DNA of 64,000 nt from positions 169,140,501-169,204,500 of the forward strand of contig CM028131.1 of assembly GCA_016271365.2 (NCBI GenBank), in the 5' to 3' direction. The notes beneath the pieces are model-generated. The model was given only the letters and a program-made list of their open reading frames with translations. It did no database searches and had not been told where the DNA came from. Positions 1 to 11,834 of the stretch are shown here, piece after piece. Source of the DNA: Neoceratodus forsteri (taxonomy: Eukaryota > Chordata > Ceratodontiformes > Ceratodontidae). The position numbers and the translations under genes are program-made. Within the stretch, counting starts at the first letter, position 1, and each line of letters begins with the position of its first letter.

Positions 1-1550
1 ACGTAGACCACGTTGAGTCAACTCTATCTAAGCCAAACGGTTGCTCCTTTCCGGGCCGGGACATACCCACTTCAGACATTTTGCCAAATGACTAGCCCAA
101 TAATATATAGCCAAATGGGGAATCCGCAGGCCCCCCTCAGATTTTGGAGCGGCCAATTTACGATAAGCCAATTGGGGGTATTTGTCAGACCAGATAAACT
201 TGGTGAAAACACCATGCATCCTCTTAAACCAGGATAATGGGATAAAAGTATTGAGAAGAAATAAAGGATAGAAAATTATTGGGAAAATATTCATCTTAAC
301 TATGTTGATCCGGCCCCATAGTGAGATAGGGAGCTTAGGCCATCTATCAAGATCCTGAGTTATAAGCTGGGAGAGGGGCTCCAAATTTTCCTTAAACCAT
401 ACCAAGGGGTTACGAGTTAGTTTAATGCCCAGGTATTTAAATTACCTGGGGGCCCAACTTAAACCTAAGGGGATAATATCAGTCTTGAATGTCTTGTGGT
501 TTAAAGGAAAAAAGGAGAATTTATTAGCATTTAGTTTATAATTGGATAGGGTGCTAAATTTAGCTATTTCACCCAGTAGGACCGGGACAGAAGATATCGG
601 ATGGGATAAGTGCACAAGCAGATCATCTGCATATGTGGTGACCTTAATTTCATGACGCCCAACCCAAATGCCTTGTACTTCTGCGTTATTAAGAATGTTT
701 TGAATAAGAGGCTCAAGGTACAGGTTAAATAAGAGAGGAGATAAGGACAGCCCTGTCTGGTACCTGAATGTAGTGAAATGACTTGGAAAAAGCACCATTT
801 CCTGAAATCCTTGCTGTTGGAGTTTTGTATAATGCAGCAATCCAGGATATAAAGACAGGAGGAAACTGGAATGCTTCAAGGACTCAAAACAAAAAGTTCC
901 AATTCACGCGGTCGAATGCCTTCTCGGCATCCAGGGAGACCAGCCTGGTGGGAAACTCAGCATCTCTAGTGGCCGAGAAGACATTAGAGAGGGTACGCAA
1001 ATGGTCTGATGATGAACGTCCCTTCATGAATCCAACCTGGGTCATACCTATTAAGTCAGGGAGGACTACAGTTAACCTATTGGCTAGTATCTTCGAAATG
1101 ATTTTAATATCCTGGTTTAGAAGGGATATGGGTCTATAGCTTTGAACTAACTCGGGATCCTTATCTGGTTTAGGGAGAAGAACAATCAGGGCTTCAAAGA
1201 GATGGGGGTCTACCTTTACTCCAGATAGAATATACTGAAATAGGCGATAAAGTGCTGGTAATAAAAGATCATGAAAAACTTTGTAAAATAGGGAGGAGAA
1301 CCCATCTGGGCCTGGAACCTTATCTGCCGGTAGCCCACCAATAACCTCGGAGATTTCCTCCTGGGATATGGGAATAGCCAGAGAACTCTTGTGTTGCTCT
1401 GATAGGGAGGGTAGGTGGGAGTCTCTTAAGTACTTCTCAATAATCCCAGGACAAAGGGGATTTTCCATGTCACCATACATTCTTTCATAAAATAGGGCAA
1501 ACTCCTGTACTATCTCAGTAGGGAATACTCTTAGGGACCCATCCGCCATT
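1..1550 (-). mobile_element. L1-like non-LTR retrotransposon, ORF2 reverse transcriptase fragment
   Basis: Reading right to left, the minus strand gives the typical L1-type reverse transcriptase order. A GPDGF segment lies near 1290, ISKILANRL and QVGFMKGRSS near 1100-1060, motif A LDAEKAFDRV near 920, motif C YADDLLVHLS near 635, and the thumb-like WGRINIVKMN near 310, followed by FIWSDKYPQL. The chain is broken near 880 by a frameshift and near 435 by a stop, so it is a pseudogene. It lacks the endonuclease domain, and its 5' side stops abruptly near 1550 against DIRS-like coding sequence. That fits a 5'-truncated L1 insertion. The 3' end lies outside the window. Clade L1 versus Tx1 is not certain. 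Confidence 0.85.
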
Positions 1551-3150
1551 GCCTGGAAGACTGGTAGTTCTAAGCCAGGCAAAACACCTCAGAGAGATGG
1601 TATGGGTCATGGCTCTGAGGCGGCATCATTGTTGTCGTCTGCCATTTGGAACTGGTATTTGTAGCTTCCAGGGCAGTTTTGCTGTGTCCACCAGTTCCTG
1701 TACCATTGTATCTGATCCATTGTGGGTAATGGCCAGGACAGAATTCAAAGTTCCTTCTGATACTTGCAGCGAAAGCCATTAGGAAGAATGTCTGACAAGC
1801 AGAAAAGCTGTGGTGTACATCTTCTTTGCTATGAAATCTATTTTCTGGAGTCCTTGTCAAGGGGTAGGAAGACAAGGAGATCCCACCTTTCTCACATGCT
1901 GCCTGCTGTACTATACTCTCATGGCTGGGATGTACTGACAGGAACTCAGGATAATTTTAGACAATTGGTATTTTTATCAGCATGCTTGTCAAGCCTCATC
2001 ACTGAAGTGGGGTTTAAAGCAGTTTCATGGTATTTTTCCTGAAAGCAGTATAGATAGGCACAACTAACCTCTTTGGGTGGGAGACCTTTCATCACCCTAT
2101 AATCTTTATCCTTCTTCTCATCCTGGTTAGACTCCTGAGTAGGGAGGTCCAGGGTGTCTAACATATTTTGGATAAATGTAAGTATAGAGGAGGGATCCTC
2201 CTGGTCAGCAGGGAAGCCCCAAAATGAAGTCGGGGACACATCAGGTTTTAGGCCCTCTAAATTCATGTCAGGGACATCATAAAATGGTCCTCATCATCTG
2301 CATCACCCTCACAGTCTCCAGAAGAGAGAACTATGGAACAGTGCTTACCAGCCTCAGTAAACATAGACCCCATCTTTTGTAGGGTCTGGAAGACGTACCA
2401 TGCTTTTGCCTGTCTTGCACAGATGGGAGTTCCTCCTGCAGACTGTGGCTGTGTATGATTATTTTTTCTTTATGTGTTAAGCTGCTTGTTGTTTCACTAT
2501 TGCCTTTCCCAAGTGGAACAGGAACATTTTTGGTTTTGTTGGCTCTCTTTTTAGCCCCTTCATCAGCAGCTTGATCATGCTTCCTTTTTTGTACAGACAC
2601 TTCATCAGCACCTTTATTATTTTTAAATTTTTGAGGAACTTCATCAGCTCCTTTGGAAGCTTTGTTTTTTGGCTGGTACTTGAAGGCTTCATCAGCACTC
2701 CTGTTTGAATTTTTATTGTTATTATTTGTAGGTGGCCCCTCATTGGTAGCCTTTGTTTTTCCTCAGCCATCATTTTTTCAAGTCTCTTTGCTCTGTTTCT
2801 CAATGTTTTTTTTTCCAAAATTTGTTGTAAAGAGAACAAGTATGAGCTGGACCTAAACACCTGAGGCACAGGTTGTGAGAGTCTATTATGGCCAAAAGCC
2901 AGTGACAGTTGAAACACTTTTAAGTCCTGTAGGTCCAGTTTTCTTTTAATTCTGTGGATCTCTGACATGCAAATCCACAGAGAATCCAGTAAAACTACCC
3001 AAAGTGAAAAATCCAAATGGTTCCCTCGCGGTAAGGAACCGTGATTTCTGAGGTAAAAAATCAAGAAAAAAATCTTAAAATCATCAGTTCCCCCACAAAA
3101 AAGGAGAACTGTGATTAAATAGAAAGATGAACCATTGAAAACACTCAATC
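1551..3150 (-). mobile_element. DIRS-like retrotransposon ORF1 (gag-like) remnant
   Basis: On the minus strand, 2916-2830 reads C-F-N-C, then D-S-H-N-L-C-L-R-C-L-G-P-A-H. This Cys/His pattern (CxxC...DxHxxCxxCLGxxH) is the one I associate with ORF1 of vertebrate DIRS elements. Downstream on the same strand are a Lys-rich tract with repeated ADE tripeptides (about 2740-2560), an acidic segment (about 2260-1950), and a stretch reading AMTHTISLRCFAWLRTT near 1615-1568. That last stretch resembles the C-terminal part of the same protein family. Several frameshifts and stops separate these parts. No tyrosine recombinase or RT belonging to this element is visible; the adjacent RT at 1-1550 is L1-like. 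The DIRS assignment rests on motif memory only. Confidence 0.5.
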
Positions 3151-4289
3151 ATGATTTAAAATAACATAAAATAAAGCAGAGGGAACCATGGTACTGACTA
3201 AAAGTAGCTGCTCCTTGGAACCAAGGGGAACCACTAGAAAACACCAAAATGAACTCAGCACACTTAAAAGTAAGTTTGTGAGAAAAACTTTACCAAGAGA
3301 AGCAGAAAAAGACAGTTAACAAGGAAAGTTGAGAGACACCTCTGGGGCAATGTTGCTCAGTTAGCGGAGAAAAAATTCTGAAGCCCTTCAGGCAGCTTCC
3401 TGTCAGCAGACTCCCTCCTTTCTGATTGGTTGATGCCCAAGCTCATTGACTAATTATCTTAAAGACATACCTCTAGGGTAGTTGCACCTAGTCAGCTAAC
3501 TGCTATAGTTACTGATGCTAAAGGACTCCTGGGGTAAGAAAGGACTATGAATCAGGCAATATACACAACTCATCTCCCAAAGCAAGATCACAGAGTAGAA
3601 GAAGAAAATCATTCAGATCTTTTTCCAGAGCCCACAAAAACAAAAATGAAAAAGAGCAACAAGTGGAAATTGACTCAGAAAGTGACACTGAGGAGCAGGA
3701 ACATAGAGGTGTCACTTTTTTAGAGAAAGACTGAGATCAACCACAAGACAATGAGAAAAGTGCAAGCTGCTCAAGAAACACACCAGGGAAAGCAACCACA
3801 AAAGAGGCATGGGGGGTAAAGGAAGGACACAATCCCACAGCAGAAACCTTGAAGCAAAACCTTGAATGGGAATCAAAGGAAATAAATAAACCGTCGGGTA
3901 TAATCCTAACACATAAACAAGAGAATCTCATGAAAAAGGATCCACAACTGGTCATCAACAAAAATTTTGTCGTATGACCAAACAGCGAAACCAGCAGCTA
4001 GACCGCATTTTGCAGACTGCTGCCGGTTTCAAAGAAAACCAATCCCCCACGCGGTGAGTAGCATCCCCCCCACACACCCCCAGGTAAGGATTCTCAACTC
4101 TGAGTCAGGGCTGATTTGAGGGGGTGCAGGACCCCCGACAGACAGTGCCAGGTTGCAGCACGGATGCTACAGTGACGTGGTGCTACAGTCACTGTAGTGT
4201 CGCATGCTGTCAAAATGTCGAGGTCGAGGTTGTATACCTCCTGTAAAAGGGACTGAATTTTGCATTCACTCAAAAGGGTAGCCTTTAGT
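3151..4289. other. Unassigned stretch with a Lys/Glu-rich open segment and a small palindrome
   Basis: No recognisable gene is present. Just upstream at 3019-3040 lies a small inverted repeat, GGTTCC and GGAACC around a 10-base loop, and more GGTTCC/GGAACC words occur to about 3235. From about 3571 to 3970 one plus frame is almost open. It encodes a Lys/Glu/Ser-rich polypeptide beginning with an RSRRRK-type basic patch and continuing into an acidic SESDTEEQE patch. That could be a retrotransposon ORF1 N-terminus, but I cannot name it. The segment 4010-4290 shows nothing specific. Confidence 0.3.
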
Positions 4290-6425
4290 AGCTACAGAGA
4301 GATGCAGGGACAGCTGTGAGGAGCACAAAGGTGAAAACTTAGAAAAGAATAGCTTAAGGGGTAACTAAAAGGGACAAGACATTTTTGAGGTACATAAGTG
4401 AAATGAGGAAGACTAGGGGAGAGATTGTGAGGTTTAAAAGGACAGGTGGGGACTGTGCAGAGGAGGAGCAAGAAAAAGCAGATTTCCTGAACAGATACTT
4501 TTGTTTAGTCTTCACAGAAGAAGGGAAAGGGGATGGGCCAAACAGGGTACACACAAGGGTACAGTACTGTGGGAGTTCAGGGAGGTACTGACTGCACTTC
4601 TGACAGTCCTTTTTAACAATCATTGGAAACAAGAGTGCTTCCAGAGTACTGAAGGAGGGCAGATATAGTTTCACTTCACAGAAGTGGTAGCAGGGAGGAG
4701 GCTGTCAACTATAGGCCAGTCAGCCTGACAATGGTGGTGGCAAAGCTAATGGAGTCACTGCTAAATGAAATGATTAGGGAGTATCTTGAAGTCAAGGTAT
4801 TTCAAGACCCGAGGCAATGTGGATTCACGTGGAGGAGATCATGCCAGACAAATCTGATAGATTTCTATGACAGGGGCCAGAGAAATGGATCAGGGTGTGG
4901 TGGTGGATGTGGTCTACTCAGATTTCAGTAAGGCTTTCAACACTGTTCCACAAAGCAGGCTCAAAAGGATACTGGGTAGCTTAGGGTTGGGTCAAAAGGT
5001 TGTAAACTGGGTAACAAACTGGTTAAGGGATGGACAACAGAGGGGGAAGATAAACTGACTTCATTCCAGGGAAGGGAGGGTGTCCTGCAGGGTGCCACAG
5101 GGCTAAGCACTGGGACCAGTTTTCTTTAATGTCTTTATAAGTAACATTGCAGATGAGTTGTATTGAATATCTTTCTAAAGTACAAGAGGAAGCATTATTC
5201 AGAAAAACAGATGCTCAAGACCAAGGGGACATGCTGTAAACCAATGGAGGTAGACTCAGAAACATAAGGAAGTACTTCACAGAGGAGGTAGTGGATTCCT
5301 GGCACAGACTTCTAGCAGAGGTGGTGGGGTCAAAGCTGTGGTGGGATTCAAGAACCCATGGGAGAGGCATAAAGGAACCATAGTCATTAGGAATGGAGGC
5401 TAGCTGGAGCTCAAGTAGGGTGTTCGGTATTACAGTAGGTAGGCAAATGGGCACACTTAGTGGGTCAAGTGGGCCTTATCTGCATTCAAATTCTATGTTT
5501 CTAATTTCAATGTTTCTCTTTGTGGATGACATCAAAATCTGCAATAGGGTGGACACTGCAGAGGGCATGTAAAGAATGGGCAGAAACCTGAAGAAACTTG
5601 AGGAGCGGTCAAGGACAAGGCAGATGGATTCAGTGCAACAAAGTCCAAAATCTTGTACTGGGGCACAGAAATCCAGAGGTGGAATACAAAATGGGAGAAG
5701 AGGTAGGGATGGTCATTAAGCATATAAGGGACCCAGGAGTAATCATGTCTGATGACTGCAAAGTGGTGTAGCAGTAAAACAGGGCACTAGCTAGAGCCAG
5801 TGGGATATTTGAGTGTATAGGGAGGGGTATCACCAGCTGAAGGATGGAGATGGTGTTGCCACTGTATAGATCACTGGTGAACCCCACCTGGAGTACTGTG
5901 TCCAGTTCTGAAAACCACATCTAAGGACATAGAGTGGAGGCAGTCCTGAGGAGGAAATAAAATGGTGCATGGTCTGCATCAGAAGTCCTACCAGGAGAGA
6001 CTGAAGGGCCTCAATATGTAGACCCTGGAAGAGAGACTGGTGAGGGAGCTATGATAGAGACATAAATACCTCAGAGGGTAAATAATGTACAGGAGGAAAT
6101 ATTTTTCAGAGGAAAAGATGCACAATGACAAGGTGACATGCAATGAAGCTGGAAGATGTAAATTCAAGAGATGTGAGTAAGTACTTCTTCACTGAAAGTG
6201 TGGTGGTCTTCTGGAACAGTCCTCAAGCAGAGGAGTGGGGGCAAAACATTGGTGGGCTTCCAGCATGCATTGGATAGGCATAAGGGAATCTTAGTAGGAA
6301 ACAAAGAAGGAGGAAACTGGAGACCATTTAGTGTCTGTTGTGACAGTATAGGCAGGAAAGACTGGGTGTGCCAAGCTCCTTTATCTGCCACCAAATTATC
6401 GTTCCTTTGTTTCTATGACTTAAAG
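4290..6425 (+). mobile_element. CR1 retrotransposon, RT to 3' end, interrupted by a second CR1 tail
   Basis: Conserved CR1 landmarks appear in order: a collapsed finger region near 4690-4800, RQCGFTWRRSCQTNLIDF near 4820, motif A VYSDFSKAFNTVPQSRL near 4915, a palm segment FNVFISNIADEL near 5130, then after an insertion the motif C box FVDDIKICNRV near 5520. The C-terminal part follows, with a KYFFTE-like segment near 6182 and a tail near 6390-6425 ending in TTTGTTTCTATGAC. The interruption at 5164-5518 is itself a CR1 3' end. Motif C has Val instead of Ala before the two Asp residues. Many stops and frameshifts make this a dead copy. Confidence 0.85.
5164..5518 (+). mobile_element. Short CR1 3' end nested inside another CR1
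   Basis: The sequence jumps directly from the palm segment of the outer CR1 to a C-terminal CR1 segment. It then runs through a GTGGGCC-CTTATCTGC-type 3' end and a run of TTTCTATG-like words near 5490-5516. Immediately after, the outer copy resumes at its LF-V-DD box. This is best explained by a severely 5'-truncated CR1 (about 355 bp) inserted into the older one. A deletion in one copy followed by a tandem second copy is an alternative. Confidence 0.65.
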
Positions 6426-6479
6426 CACAAGTCTGGACTGTAGACAGTCTGCAGGACAGAAAGAGACTATTTAAAATGA

Positions 6480-8510
6480 AATCTTATTTCTGTCCAGGTA
6501 TCTTTGGTAGTCCACACATACAGACATTTGAAAAAGCTTTGCAGGATGTTGTTGACAAGTTTTTATGAAAAAATAGAAAGTGACACCAAATAATCTGTAA
6601 TGGGTAGAGTGGGAGGCTCCGGAGGAGATCAATAATATTAAGGGTCTTGTTAGAAAACACTCTGATAATGTGGATGAGTAAATTTGTATTGTTAATGGAG
6701 GAGGATTCTGTTAATAAAGTCATGCCCATGCGGTAACTTAGTGATAAGGGCACTCATAGGAAACTTGATGGAGACTCTACTGGGATCTTCATCAGTGAAC
6801 CTATGATATTGTTTGAGACAGCCTTATTTGAATGATGGACCAATAAAGAGAAGGTGAAGTTTAAACAAAATAGACCTAAAATATCCAACTTTTTCTATTT
6901 AACAAAAATTTATAAAACTTTGACCACCCAACCAAGAAGGTCTATTGTCTCGCGCACTGGGTCCCTATCAGAGAATCTTTCCTCTTATGTTGATTTTTTT
7001 CCTACAAGAACCCATTTAACAGTTGTCTTCTTATCTCATGGACTCCCTAGACATAATAATAGGGAACAGAACTTTAATTGGATTAGTATTGACGTAACTT
7101 CCTAATGTACTAGCATAGAGATTATCCATGGGGTCCAAGCTGTAAAGGAACTAACAACTAACAGTCCACACAAGGACAAGGTACCTATCGATTTCATTGT
7201 TTCTGCTATTGATTTTGCACTTACACATGAATAATAGGCACTATGTTTTCAATAATAGGCACTATTTACAAACTCGAGGAATAGCTATGGGGATGTCTAT
7301 GGTGCCCTCACATATGATGCTTTATGGGGTGGTGGGAGGAGACATGTTAATGCACAAATAAACCATTTTCATCAGAACACTGTACATACATTGTGATATA
7401 TCAATGATACAGCAAATTGTGCATTTAGAGGGGATAACAAAAGGCTGCTGAATGTTTCATTGAGCATTTACACAGGAATCCACTTACTGTGAAGGTCATC
7501 AACTGTTTTCATCCTACAGAGGTGGCCTTTCTGGATCTAAAGCTGAAAACTGTGAAAGATAGTAACATGATTTCAGAATGGTTTAGCAAACCAACAGCTG
7601 GGAATAATATCCTGCATGCGGACAGTGCTCATCCTACCAGGCTCATAAACTATATTCCATATGGACAGTACTCCCACCGGAAGCGTAACTGTTCATATCA
7701 AATAACATTTAAAACCCAGGCACAGAAAATGACAAGATGTTTCAGGAATAGGGGTTACTTAGAGATGGTCCTGTCAGAAGCTTTGGAAACAACAACCAAA
7801 GTGGACAGGAAATGGTTCTAATAACATCTAAACAGAAAGAAATATGTGATGAATGAGTGGTGACTTTTGTTACTAAATAAAATTCTGTCTCTGATAGTTC
7901 TGGGAAATTGTATGAAAACACTGGGAATTCTCATCAGGGACCCTCTTGTGAAAGCAAATATACCATCCCAACATTAATTTCAGCAGGGCACCAAATTCAG
8001 GGACATATTTACATCTAGTCATTTTATGTCAAGTATGCAAAATACCTGGCTAGGCTAAAGATCTGTGGAGTTTCACAAATGTGGACGATGTAATATAGAC
8101 ACATTAGCATTTACTGGTAAAACTTTGCATACCCACAAAAGACACACACGAGTAAACATAAAAATGTTTATAAACTGTAACACCAGTTGCATTGTATATG
8201 TTCTATGCTGTCCCTGCAATAACTTTACATATGGGGAGACCAATCAAAAGGTTAAGGAGATGGTGCTAGAACACATGAGAGATATTGTGAATCAAAGTAC
8301 AGACACAACAACTGGAAATTATTTTTTGTGGTACCACATAGTAATCCACAAAATCAGAGTGCCATGGGGCTAGAACATTGCTACAGAGGACGGGAGGGGA
8401 CAGACTCAAATCCTCCTTCAAAAGGAGATGAGGTGGATTTGGCCACGAAACACACTGAGCCTGGAAACACAGAAACATGCTATTTTTGTTACTTTATATT
8501 CACAGAGTTT
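6480..8510 (+). mobile_element. Penelope-like element (RT plus GIY-YIG endonuclease remnant)
   Basis: Penelope-type reverse transcriptase features are present. RRSIVSRTGSLSENLSSYVD near 6940 corresponds to the conserved RPIVS-G-S-ENLS block. GIAMGMSMVPSHMMLYG lies near 7285. The catalytic box near 7398 reads YIND, so the first Asp of YIDD is replaced by Asn. FLDLKLKTV with a KPTAGN block is near 7530-7600, and a GQYSHRKRNCS block near 7665. A C-terminal region at 8065-8370 has CGRCNIDT followed by VYVLCCPC and YGETNQKV, then LEHMRDI. This is the Cys-containing linker and GIY-YIG domain of endonuclease-bearing Penelope elements. Multiple stops and frameshifts make it inactive. No long terminal repeats were identified. 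Confidence 0.85.
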
Positions 8511-9539
8511 ATGAACTTACAGTAGGTACCATAATACATAAAATGAAAGAATTGAGGTACACAGACCTCCAGACTGGATGTACAGATAGTTATTTATAAG
8601 CAAGTATATTTAGAAATAATAGGTCCATATGTCCATGCAGGGATTTCTTACAAAAACTCAAAGTCGAAATACCGAGTACCAGGATCCTGAGATTGATTGA
8701 TGAAACTTCGAATTCAAAAACTTGGTAATTGCCCACAGCAGAAGGTTTTTCCATGTTTCGGGGGGCTTCATCCCTCCCGCAGCCCCCTTCCCCACTTAAG
8801 GTAACAGTCACCACCACAGACAATTACCCAGTGTCGGGATTCTGAGTTTTGAGCAATCAGTTACGGGATCCTGACACTCAGCATTTTGACTTTCAGTCCT
8901 TTATAGTGATACCCCATTCATTATAGGGAACTGCCAGCTGTTTAAACATAGAAGTAAAGTTCAATCTGATTATACTGTAGGATGATTGCACTCTCATCAA
9001 TGATATTTAGGTAAAACTGATGCACCAGCATATCAGGTCCCAAGCAGGACTAAAAGTTGGGGAGGCAGAATGGCTAGTGACTACAGACAGGCAATTAATA
9101 CAAGGGCCTGGACTCAGTTAAGTTGTATTATCTCCCCATGGTTCAAGGCAAGGTAAGGCAACCTGCCCTGTGGGTTAACAGGATTGATCATAAGGAGCTA
9201 GTTCATGTTCACAAACTGAGAGGTGTACTTATACACCAGCATTTATAATTTGTATAACACTGGCCAAGAACTTTACCCTTTAACAATGCTATTGATTGGA
9301 GCAGCTATCTTGACTGAACATATCGAATAAAAGATATTTCCCTGACTACTATATTTATAACATAGTCCGAGCAAAATCTGGTTCTCGGTAGTTGCCCTTC
9401 AAAAGAACAGTAAACTTATCAAGTGAAGTGCAACAAACACTTGCCAGACTTATTATATTCAGAACAAGCATAGTAAAATCATGCCCCCATTAACAGCCAT
9501 ATGAAATAACTTCAACCAGGTAACACGGTACTTCAACCA
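8511..9539. other. About 1 kb with no recognisable feature
   Basis: I see no coding motif, terminal repeat or tail here. Around 8690-8890 the words GAATTC, GGATCCTGA and TTTCGGGGGGCTTCATCCC recur in a CpG-containing context unlike the AT-rich flanks. This may be a small unclassified repeat. Confidence 0.3.
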
Positions 9540-10266
9540 TCTTCATCTGAGATATCCTCCAGGGGATTCGATTGTCCGATTAATTTTGCCGTAAAAGCGG
9601 CCGATGAAACTCCACAAAAATGTGAGTCTTGGATTTGTGGCATATTTGCAGCTGAGCCACACAATTACCCTGTACCTCAATGCCATTTTGTAGGAGATCC
9701 TTCTTAGTTGCTTGAAGCTTTTTCTTCCTAGCTTGAGTTTGGGTTGACAGGTCCAGGAAGAAAGCCAGCTAATTTCCTCCCATACAATGTCCCCTCTGGA
9801 TTGAGCAGCCTGTAATAGAAGGATCAGAGCCTCCAGAGATGATTGTTTAGCGACTGCAATACATAGACACTGCATCAGATTACCTCATGGTCGATGCCTT
9901 TAAGATATGACAAATACTTTGAAAGCTTTTATGTTGGAGTCCAGTGGCAATAATTGCAAGTCTTGAAAGATCAGTTTACTCACAGTGTTCAGAATTTCTG
10001 TTTTTGCTGCAAACCAGAGTGGAAAGCCCACAGTCCTGATGTTGGCCTGCCATTGGGTATTTTCAGGTTCTCTATTTTAGCTTTAATGAAAGCAAAATCC
10101 TGCATGTAGGTGGCATTACAGTCTGTTTGCTGGGTGTTTGCATCTTTAGTTCTTTAATCACCACAGAATATTCCTGATTTTTGCGTTCATTCTCCGTGAG
10201 CTTAGCTTCCACTGCTGCTAGCCTTTTTTTCATCTCTTCCCAAGTTGCGCGAAAGATGGCGGCCAC
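9540..10266 (-). mobile_element. L1-like ORF1 protein remnant
   Basis: On the minus strand a start codon at 10266 opens a coiled-coil-like segment, MAAIFRATWEEMKKRLAAVE, continuing with KLTENERKNQ. This resembles the N-terminal coiled coil of L1-type ORF1 proteins. Further downstream, in another frame near 9770-9590, come FFLDLSTQTQARKKKLQ, LLQNGIEVQ and KSKTHIFVEF. That order matches the C-terminal domain of L1 ORF1p (F-DLS-T-RRR followed by K-HI). The middle is frameshifted and contains stops. It is not contiguous with either ORF2 fragment in the window. The GC-richer 10267-10460 could be its 5' UTR. Confidence 0.65.
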
Positions 10267-10540
10267 GCTGGGCTAGCCATGTTGTAGTGTTCTGCGCTGC
10301 TCTGCTTTATTTTATCGCATCTGCCGCTCTGTAAATTGTGTAGCGGCATATTTTACAACCGGTTGTATTTTGGATTGACGACGATCCTTTCTTCCGTTTG
10401 GCTTGCTCTGTTTGTTCTTGTGTGCGCGGGAACTACAAGACCACCTGTTATGCACTGACCTGATTGGGTAGGTTGCAGGGGGTCGGCTCAGTCGTCCGGG
10501 TGTTAGACCGGGGGCTGAAATCTTTTGACAAATTCCGACA

Positions 10541-10653
10541 ACTCGGAGGTCTGTGGCTCGGAGGACTGTGGCTGGATTGTGATTGGGAACCTGGTGTTCA
10601 GTAGAGGCTTCCTTTTCTCCTGGATGTTCAGTAGAGGCTTCCTTTTTCCTGGA
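10541..10653 (+). repeat. Short tandem duplications in the L2 5' region
   Basis: A 31-bp unit beginning TGTTCAGTAGAGGCTTCC occurs at 10594-10624 and again at 10625-10653. The second copy is two bases shorter. Just upstream, a 15-bp unit beginning CTCGGAGG is also tandemly repeated near 10541-10570. Such 5' UTR duplications are common in non-LTR elements. I infer no function. Confidence 0.7.
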
Positions 10654-11834
10654 TGTTGGTGTCTGCAGGACTTGGAGTCATGGAAGAGCACTCGCCCAGG
10701 ATATTGGCGGGGTAAAGCTGTGGTTTCGGTCCAGGGACGTTTTTTCTTGGACCAGGAGAGAGGCTGTCATTATTACCTCCACAATAACCTGAGGGTTAGC
10801 TCCCTGGTCAGACGGGGCTGGTTTGTTCTGCCTCCGGAGGGTGGTGGGGCTTGCTTTGCTCCCTGGGTGGGGCAGGGGGGGCCATCGGAGGGTGGTCCTG
10901 CCTTCCTCATTTCAGCGAGGATCAGGGGGAGCTGCAGCTGGAGTGGTTAATATTTGTGGAGGTGAGGAGTCATTTTACAAATCTATTACAAGCTGATTTG
11001 TCCCCTCTACGTCCTCAGCTACTAGGAACTTGGAACTTGAGATTGAGTTTGGGAAACGCAGAGCAGGATTTTGTAAGTATTTTATTTATTTTAGTGAACT
11101 GTTGTGTTTGGTACTGGGAGACTGCAGAAGATGACTGTGAAGCCTAACTGTTCGAGTATTATTGGGTACATAAGTCTCGTGAGAGGAGTCTGATGTACAT
11201 TGAGGACATATGGTGTGGTGAGAGCACAAAAGTGTGACTTTAAGATCAAAAGGACTTTGAACATTTTTGGTTAATTTTCCGTCATCAGTCTGCACTATTT
11301 CTGTACTAAATAAATGTATGGTTATATAAATTTTAGAGATATAGGGTAAATCTTTTAGTAGTTTTAGGTGGTGTGCTCCTCTCCCTGCAGTGGTGAGAGT
11401 ACTGTGGGGGGGGTAGAATTAGAATTATAATAGATGTTGAAAATTTTACAGCACTAGAATTGCTAGATCTTGTGTTTTATTGTGATTATTGTTTTATTTT
11501 AGTGTAGTGCAAAAATGTGCTGGAGTAATTGTAAGGCGGCGGGTATTATTTCTCTTATTGGGACCTCCATCCTTTCTCCTGTCCCCTGTTGTCAGCTGAA
11601 GTTTATAGGAAGTGTAGGGCTTTGGGGATTGTGAGAAGGAGACGGAGGCCCATGCTGGAGGGGAATGGAAAAGAGTGGCGGATTGGGATTGTAGGGTCAA
11701 GGAGACGCCCTGGGGTGAAATGGGCATGGGAGAGAGGTCCTTCCTGTCTTGTGCCCATACCCAAGGGTTCTGATTGGACCAGCAGCAGGTAGCCAGTCAC
11801 TATCGGAGGCTTTGTCCTACTCGAGCGGTGTTAT

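Noticed and set aside
13..405. Plus-strand short frames at the left edge
   Set aside because: They are antisense to the L1-like RT thumb region on the minus strand, which has recognisable motifs.
1551..3150. Endogenous retrovirus gag
   Set aside because: The Cys/His pattern is not a retroviral CCHC knuckle, and no LTRs, protease, pol or env were seen. A DIRS-like ORF1 fits better.
8590..8823. Possible small host exon on the minus strand
   Set aside because: There are no splice signals or recognisable domain, and the frame is short and lies in an unassigned repeat-like segment.
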